DNA from: Solirubrobacteraceae bacterium
Lineage (GTDB): Bacteria > Actinomycetota > Thermoleophilia > Solirubrobacterales > Solirubrobacteraceae
DNA: 9,239 nucleotides
Reading direction: 5' to 3'
NCBI GenBank assembly: GCA_025935735.1
Contig: JAICUS010000209.1
Coordinates: 1-9,239 of the forward strand
The notes beneath the pieces were generated by a model. The model was not told the DNA's origin and did no database searches. It saw nothing but the letters and a program-made list of their open reading frames with translations. Position 1 is the first letter of the stretch. The number at the start of each line of letters is the position of its first letter. Made by a program: the position numbers and the translations under genes. Below, piece after piece: positions 5,864-9,239 of this stretch.

Positions 5864-7359
5864 CTGCGCTGGCCGACCACGCCGCCCCACCCGGCGCTCC
5901 GCGGGCGCGGATGATGCTCCAGCGGGCGCGCTGGGCGGCCACGGCGTTCGCCGCGTTCGATCGCCAACGGACGCAGCGGGTGGTCGAGGCCGTGGCCGGC
6001 GTGGCATACCAAAACGCACAAAGGTTCGCCGAACTGGCCGTCGAGGAGAGCGGCATGGGCGTCGTCGAGCACAAGCGGCGCAAGAACGAGGCGTGCTCGC
6101 GCGGGCTGCTCGAGCGCTACGGCGCGCGCGACTTCGCGGGCGTGCAGGTCGACGCCGCGGCGAAGATCGTCTCGGTGCCGAAGCCGGCAGGGGTCGTGCT
6201 CGCGTTGACGCCGTCGACCAACCCGGTCGCCACGGTCTACTTCAAGGTCCTGCTCGGGCTGATGACCCGCAACGCCGTGGTCGTCTCGCCGCACCCGCTG
6301 GCCCGCCGCTGCTGCGCGGAGGCCGTGCACCTGCTGGCCGAGGCCGCGGTCGCCGCGGGCGCGCCGGACGGCTGCCTGCAGGTGGTCGAGGAGCCGACGA
6401 TCCCGCTGATCGAGGCGCTGATGGCCGACGACGGCGTGGACGTGATCGTGGCCACCGGCGGCACCGCGGTCGTGCGGGCGGCGTACCGCTCGGGCAACCC
6501 GTCGCTCGGGGTCGGGCCCGGCAACGTGCCCGCGCTCGTGGACGCGACCGCCGACGTCGCCGCCGCCGCGCGCTGCCTGGCCGAGTCGAAGGCGTTCGAC
6601 AACTCGATCCTGTGCACGAACGAGTCGGTGGCGATCGTCGAGGAGCGCGTGGCCGACGCGTTCGCCCGCGAGCTGGGACGGCACGGCGCGCACGTGCTCG
6701 ACGCCGAGGAGGCCGACCGGGCACGCGCGACCTTCTACCCCGAGGGTCACATAGACACCAAGCTGGCCGGCAGGGACGCCGCGACGCTCGCGCGCGCCGC
6801 GGACATCCGGGTGCCGGCCGGCACGCGGGTGCTGGTCGCGCCGTTCGAGCTCGTCGTGCCCGAGGAGCCGCTGGCGCTGGAAAAGCTGTTCCCGCTGCTC
6901 GGGCTCGTGCGCGTGCCCGACGCCCCGCGCGGGATCGCCGCCGCGCGGGCGCTGCTGCGGATCGGCGGCGGCGGCCACTCCGCGGTCATCCACTCCCGCG
7001 ACCCGCGCACGATCCTGGCCTACGGCGCCGCGGTCAACGTCCTGCGGGTCACCGTCAACGCGCCCGGCAGCACCGGCGCGGCCGGGCTGGACACGCACCT
7101 GCCGCCGTCGATGACCATCGGCACCGGCTTCTTCGGCCGCTCGAGCCTGACCGAGAACCTGCAGCCGGACCACCTGATGCAGTGGACCCGGCTGGCCTAC
7201 GGCGTCGACGAGCCGCTGGACGACTTCACCGGCCTGGATCCGTGGACGGCGCAGCCCACGCCGGCGCCGGCCGCGGCGCCCGCCGAGCCTGCGGCGGGCC
7301 TGTCGCGCGACGAGCTGCGCGCGCTCATCCTCGACGAGCTGCGGGAGCTGGTCCGGTGA
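5860..7359 (+). CDS. CoA-acylating aldehyde dehydrogenase with C-terminal encapsulation helix
   Basis: A 499-residue aldehyde dehydrogenase of the EutE/PduP/AdhE-type acylating group: aldehyde + CoA + NAD gives acyl-CoA + NADH. Landmarks are ALTPSTNPVATVYFKVLLGL (115-134), TRNAVVVSPHPLAR (136-149), GPGNVPALVD (219-228), the catalytic cysteine in FDNSILCTNES (C252), and EKLFPLLGLVRV (341-352). After the catalytic domain, residues ~464-480 are a Pro/Ala linker and 481-499 an amphipathic helix (hydrophobics L486, L489/I490, L494, L497/V498). This layout is typical of microcompartment cargo, and the helix would bind the shell interior. EutE/PduP usually carry such a helix at the N-terminus, so the C-terminal position is a type-specific trait. 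The start overlaps the aminotransferase stop by 4 nt, and the BMC-T gene follows after 22 nt. Its role is to consume the toxic aldehyde inside the shell. Confidence 0.93.
   Translation: MTALADHAAPPGAPRARMMLQRARWAATAFAAFDRQRTQRVVEAVAGVAYQNAQRFAELAVEESGMGVVEHKRRKNEACSRGLLERYGARDFAGVQVDAAAKIVSVPKPAGVVLALTPSTNPVATVYFKVLLGLMTRNAVVVSPHPLARRCCAEAVHLLAEAAVAAGAPDGCLQVVEEPTIPLIEALMADDGVDVIVATGGTAVVRAAYRSGNPSLGVGPGNVPALVDATADVAAAARCLAESKAFDNSILCTNESVAIVEERVADAFARELGRHGAHVLDAEEADRARATFYPEGHIDTKLAGRDAATLARAADIRVPAGTRVLVAPFELVVPEEPLALEKLFPLLGLVRVPDAPRGIAAARALLRIGGGGHSAVIHSRDPRTILAYGAAVNVLRVTVNAPGSTGAAGLDTHLPPSMTIGTGFFGRSSLTENLQPDHLMQWTRLAYGVDEPLDDFTGLDPWTAQPTPAPAAAPAEPAAGLSRDELRALILDELRELVR
7300..7356 (+). 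other. Encapsulation-peptide coding segment of the aldehyde dehydrogenase
   Basis: Encodes LSRDELRALILDELRELVR, a charged amphipathic helix with hydrophobic residues at i, i+3/i+4 intervals, joined to the enzyme by a Pro/Ala-rich linker (7249-7299). Short helices of this kind behind flexible linkers target cargo to microcompartment shells or drive core aggregation. Assignment rests on pattern and operon context, not on a measured interaction. Confidence 0.75.
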
Positions 7360-7381
7360 CCGTGCCCGGGGGCGGTCACTG

Positions 7382-7990
7382 ATGGCCGAGCTGCGCTCCG
7401 CGATCTTCATCGACCAGCTGCAGCCGCAGACCATGTGCTACCTCGGCACCTGGGTGCGCGGCCGGCTGCCCCGCACCGGGATGGCCGCGGCGGTGATCGA
7501 GGTCGCGCCCGGGCTGGACATCGAGCCGCTGACCGACGTCGCGCTCAAGTCGACCGAGCTGCAGGCGGGCATCCTGGTGGTCGAGCGCCAGTTCGGCTAC
7601 CTGGAGTTCCACTCGCGCTCCACCGCCTCGGTCCGCGCGGCCAGCGAGGCCGTGCTGGACGAGCTCGGCGCGACCCCCGCCGACGCGATGCCGCCCAAGG
7701 TGCTCGCGTCCAAGCTGGTCTCGCGGCTCGACCACCAGCACGCGTTCCTGATCAACCGCAACAAGCTCGGCTCGATGGCGCTGCCCGGCGAGTCGCTGTT
7801 CGTGCTCGAGATGCAGCCCGCGTCCTACGCGATCCTGGCGGTCAACGAGGCCGAGAAGGCCGCGCGGGTCAAGGTGATCGACTACCGGATGATCGGCGCG
7901 ACCGGCCGCGTGTACCTGTCCGGCGAGGAGTCCGACGTGCGCGCGGCATCCGAGGCGGCGACGGGCGCGCTCGAGGCGGTGGCGGCGTGA
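7382..7990 (+). CDS. Tandem-domain microcompartment shell protein (BMC-T)
   Basis: A 202-residue shell protein with two BMC domains, expected to form a pseudohexameric trimer. Residues 1-33 (MAELRSAIFIDQLQPQTMCY and on) are an N-terminal segment. Domain 1 spans ~35-96, with AAVIEVAPGLDIEPLTDVAL (36-55) and ASVRAASEAVLDELG. Domain 2 spans ~138-200, with LFVLEMQPASYAILAVNEAE (139-158), VIDYRMIGATGRVYLSG (165-181) and DVRAASEAATGALEAV. The repeated helix 'RAASEA' marks the duplication. The protein closely resembles, from memory, the ~200-residue double-BMC protein of mycobacterial RMM/AUM loci rather than PduT or EutL. GGGGG (7368-7372) lies ~9 nt before ATG 7382. BMC-T proteins often form larger or gated pores for cofactors. 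The last 4 nt overlap the next start (GTGA). Confidence 0.9.
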   Translation: MAELRSAIFIDQLQPQTMCYLGTWVRGRLPRTGMAAAVIEVAPGLDIEPLTDVALKSTELQAGILVVERQFGYLEFHSRSTASVRAASEAVLDELGATPADAMPPKVLASKLVSRLDHQHAFLINRNKLGSMALPGESLFVLEMQPASYAILAVNEAEKAARVKVIDYRMIGATGRVYLSGEESDVRAASEAATGALEAVAA

Positions 7991-8664
7991 GCGCCCGCGA
8001 AGAGGCGCGCGAGATGTTGCGCGAGCTGCTGGCCGAGGCGCTGGGCGGCGGAAACGGCAATGCCAACGGCGGGCATCGAGGAGGGAGCACGGGCGGCGCG
8101 GCAGCGCCCGGCGGCGGCGCGATGGCGCCCGGTGGCGCGGGCGGCGGAAGCGCAGCGGCGCCCGGTGGCGGCGCCGCAGCGCCCGGCGGCGCGGCGGCCC
8201 CCGCGGTGCCTGCGCCGCCGGTGGCGGCGGTGCTCCGGCCGTCGACGTGGTCGCAGCCACCGGCGCCCGGCGAGGTGATCGGCGACGTATGGCCGGGCGG
8301 CGAGGTCGGCGCTGGGACGGGCGCGGGCGGCGGGCCGCTCGCGGGGCGTGCAGAGACTCCGGGCGGCGCGCGGGTCGAGGCGATCTCGCTGCGCAGCGAC
8401 GCCGAGCTCGCGCGGTTCGTCGACGCGGTGCTGGCGAACGCCGCGGCCATCCGCAGCGGGGCGCTGCGGTTCACCCTCGGCGCCGGGACCTCGCCGAGCG
8501 GCGTGCGGCGCATCGAGAAGGGCGCCGTGACCGAGCGCACGGTCAATGAGGCGGCGTCGGCCGGACAGCGGCTCGTGCTCGCGCCGGCCGCGGTGCTCAC
8601 GCCGCTCGCGCGCGAGCGGGCGCGGCATCTGAAGGTGGAGATCGAACGGGAGAGGCGATGCTGA
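7987..8664 (+). CDS. Microcompartment-operon protein: N-terminal encapsulation-like helix, Gly/Ala/Pro linker, small C-terminal domain
   Basis: A 225-residue protein without a named family that I can assign. Residues 2-20 form an amphipathic helix ([19 protein letters not shown]; hydrophobics A7, M10/L11, L14/L15, A18) much like an encapsulation peptide. Residues ~21-128 are low-complexity Gly/Ala/Pro, presumably disordered, with AAAPGG repeats and one [14 protein letters not shown] island at ~88-106. A folded C-terminal part follows: [20 protein letters not shown] (133-152), then [20 protein letters not shown] (175-194) and [20 protein letters not shown] (197-216). The TPLAR motif recalls small conserved modules in several BMC-associated proteins. 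A hypothetical protein occupies the same slot, between BMC-T and BMC-P, in mycobacterial loci as I recall. Likely role: scaffold or adaptor tying cargo to shell; no catalytic motif is seen. GTG 7987 overlaps the BMC-T stop. Confidence 0.82.
   Translation: MSAREEAREMLRELLAEALGGGNGNANGGHRGGSTGGAAAPGGGAMAPGGAGGGSAAAPGGGAAAPGGAAAPAVPAPPVAAVLRPSTWSQPPAPGEVIGDVWPGGEVGAGTGAGGGPLAGRAETPGGARVEAISLRSDAELARFVDAVLANAAAIRSGALRFTLGAGTSPSGVRRIEKGAVTERTVNEAASAGQRLVLAPAAVLTPLARERARHLKVEIERERRC
8047..8223 (+). repeat. Low-complexity Gly/Ala/Pro coding repeat
   Basis: In-frame degenerate repeats of roughly GCAGCGCCCGGCGGC (A-A-P-G-G with insertions) encode residues 21-79 of the protein. Copies are imperfect, which suggests an old linker expansion rather than a recent tandem-repeat array. 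The translated segment has almost no bulky hydrophobic or charged residues, so a flexible disordered tether is likely. Confidence 0.7.
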
Positions 8665-8930
8665 GAGCGACCGTCACCGGGGCCGTGTGGTCCACGAAGC
8701 GGCTGGACGCGCTGCCGGCCGGCGCGCTGCTGGAGGTGCGCACGCTCGAGGGCGCCACGCTCGTCGCCTTCGACGTGCTGGGCAGCGGCATCGGCGAGCA
8801 GGTGCTGGTCGCCACCGGGTCCGTCGCGTCCGGCTACTTCGCGCCCGAGCACCCGCCGCTCGACGCGCTGATCATCGGCTCGCTCGACGAGCCCCAACCG
8901 CAGGCCAACCAGCAGGAGGAGCAGCGATGA
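8658..8930 (+). CDS. Microcompartment vertex protein (BMC-P, EutN/CcmL family)
   Basis: A 90-residue pentamer-forming protein that caps the vertices of the icosahedral shell. The family pattern is clear: [20 protein letters not shown] (1-20, usual start M-x-x-A-x-V-x-G-x-V-W-x-T-x-K), [20 protein letters not shown] (23-42), [15 protein letters not shown] (43-57, equivalent of GAGxGExVLxxxGSSAR) and DALIIGSLD (69-77). The C-terminal tail after residue 78 is polar and Gln/Glu-rich, slightly longer than in compact members. ATG 8658 overlaps the previous stop by 7 nt and has GGGAGAGG just upstream. One BMC-P gene is enough to close a shell. The ending overlaps the BMC-H start (ATGA). Confidence 0.93.
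   Translation: MLRATVTGAVWSTKRLDALPAGALLEVRTLEGATLVAFDVLGSGIGEQVLVATGSVASGYFAPEHPPLDALIIGSLDEPQPQANQQEEQR
8914..8920 (+). promoter_or_regulatory. Strong Shine-Dalgarno for the BMC-H gene
   Basis: AGGAGGA lies 6 nt before ATG 8927, inside the 3' end of the BMC-P gene. It is the best ribosome binding site in the operon, fitting the fact that hexamer shell protein is needed in much greater amount than the vertex protein upstream. Confidence 0.65.
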
Positions 8931-9205
8931 GCGAAGCGCTCGGCATGATCGAGACGAAGGGCTACGTGGCCGCGCTCGCGGCCGCCGACGCCATGGTGAA
9001 GGCGGCGAACGTGAGCATCGTCTCGCGCGAGGAGGTCGGCGACGGCCTCGTGGCCGTGGTGGTCCGCGGCGATGTCGGCGCGGTGAAGGCGGCCACCGAG
9101 GCCGGCGCGGAGACGGCGTCGGGCGTCGGCGAGCTCGTGTCCGTGCACGTGATCCCGCGGCCGCACACCGAGCTGGGCAAGCACTTCACCAGCGCGGCCG
9201 CCTGA
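8927..9205 (+). CDS. Microcompartment hexameric shell protein (BMC-H, PduA-like)
   Basis: A 92-residue single-domain BMC protein, the main facet tile of the shell. It aligns almost residue by residue with Pdu[21 protein letters not shown] (3-22), MVKAANV with the edge lysine K25, [17 protein letters not shown] (45-61) and HVIPRPH with the tiling arginine R78 (74-80). The pore loop differs: PduA has K37-I-G-S40-G, whereas this protein has E36-V-G-D39-G, so six Asp side chains would line the pore with Glu close by. The start overlaps the BMC-P stop and has a strong ribosome binding site. The C-terminal tail is short. An acidic pore would favour passage of cationic amines over anions, consistent with an amino-alcohol pathway; that functional reading is inference. 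Confidence 0.95.
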   Translation: MSEALGMIETKGYVAALAAADAMVKAANVSIVSREEVGDGLVAVVVRGDVGAVKAATEAGAETASGVGELVSVHVIPRPHTELGKHFTSAAA

Positions 9206-9222
9206 TCGCGCACGTGGGGGCG

Positions 9223-9239
9223 GTGGAGCTCCGCGTCTA
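9223..9239 (+). CDS. Possible start of a further operon gene (cut by window edge)
   Basis: GTG at 9223 is preceded by a GGGGG run (9216-9220) and lies 17 nt after the BMC-H stop. The visible codons read (M)-E-L-R-V, followed by TA and the window edge. The M-E-L-R start recalls the MAELRS start of the BMC-T protein, so a second tandem-domain or related shell protein is one option; five codons are far too few to decide. GTG 9214 in the same frame is an alternative. Confidence 0.3.

Noticed and set aside
5590..7434. 614-codon open frame on the minus strand across the aminotransferase/aldehyde dehydrogenase junction
   Set aside because: It is antisense to two genes with clear motifs; its translation is Arg/Ala/Gly/Asp-rich with no domain pattern, as expected of a GC-rich shadow frame.
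8047..8223. Possible recent tandem-repeat array or assembly artefact
   Set aside because: The repeat copies are degenerate, the frame is kept throughout, and folded sequence follows, so it is an ordinary coding linker.
1..9239. CRISPR arrays, tRNA/rRNA genes, insertion sequences, phage attachment sites
   Set aside because: No regularly spaced repeats, cloverleaf, transposase motif or terminal inverted repeats with target duplications were seen on either strand.

Overview
The window is very GC-rich, with densely packed genes, G/C-ending codons and four-base stop/start overlaps. This points to a high-GC actinobacterium. A soil Thermoleophilia lineage (Solirubrobacter/Conexibacter-like) is my guess from gene content and style; no rRNA or marker gene is present to prove it.

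Left part (1-2312): a divergent pair made of an APC-superfamily amino-acid permease of the YjeH exporter type (minus strand, C-terminus cut by the window edge) and an Lrp/AsnC regulator (plus strand). The 106-bp region between them carries a perfect 10-bp palindrome. Behind lrp lies a small uncharacterised protein with a faint GOLPH3/GPP34 look.

Middle (2326-4437), minus strand: a staphylococcal-nuclease-fold protein with the catalytic residues in place plus a C-terminal extension; a ~400-bp gene-free spacer with several inverted and direct repeats; and a SAM-dependent methyltransferase related to arsenite methyltransferase ArsM that lacks two of the three arsenic-binding cysteines.

Right part (4571-9239), plus strand: the core of a bacterial microcompartment (BMC) operon. 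In order it encodes a class-III PLP enzyme, a CoA-acylating aldehyde dehydrogenase with a C-terminal encapsulation-type helix, a tandem-domain shell protein (BMC-T), an unusual protein with an N-terminal encapsulation-like helix and a long Gly/Ala/Pro linker, a BMC-P vertex protein, a BMC-H hexamer protein, and the first codons of a further gene. Most neighbours are translationally coupled. No B12-dependent diol or ethanolamine lyase, glycyl-radical enzyme or aldolase is present. An aminotransferase-fold enzyme plus aldehyde dehydrogenase, with shell genes in this order, matches the Rhodococcus/Mycobacterium microcompartment (RMM, or aminoacetone-utilisation AUM) type. The inferred job is turning an amino alcohol or its phosphate (1-amino-2-propanol-like) into an aldehyde, and the aldehyde into an acyl-CoA, inside a protein shell. 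The expected kinase and alcohol dehydrogenase would lie beyond the right edge.

The points most worth following are the helix-plus-disordered-linker protein, which may be a core-to-shell scaffold, and an acidic BMC-H pore (Glu and Asp where PduA has Lys and Ser) that would suit a cationic amine substrate.
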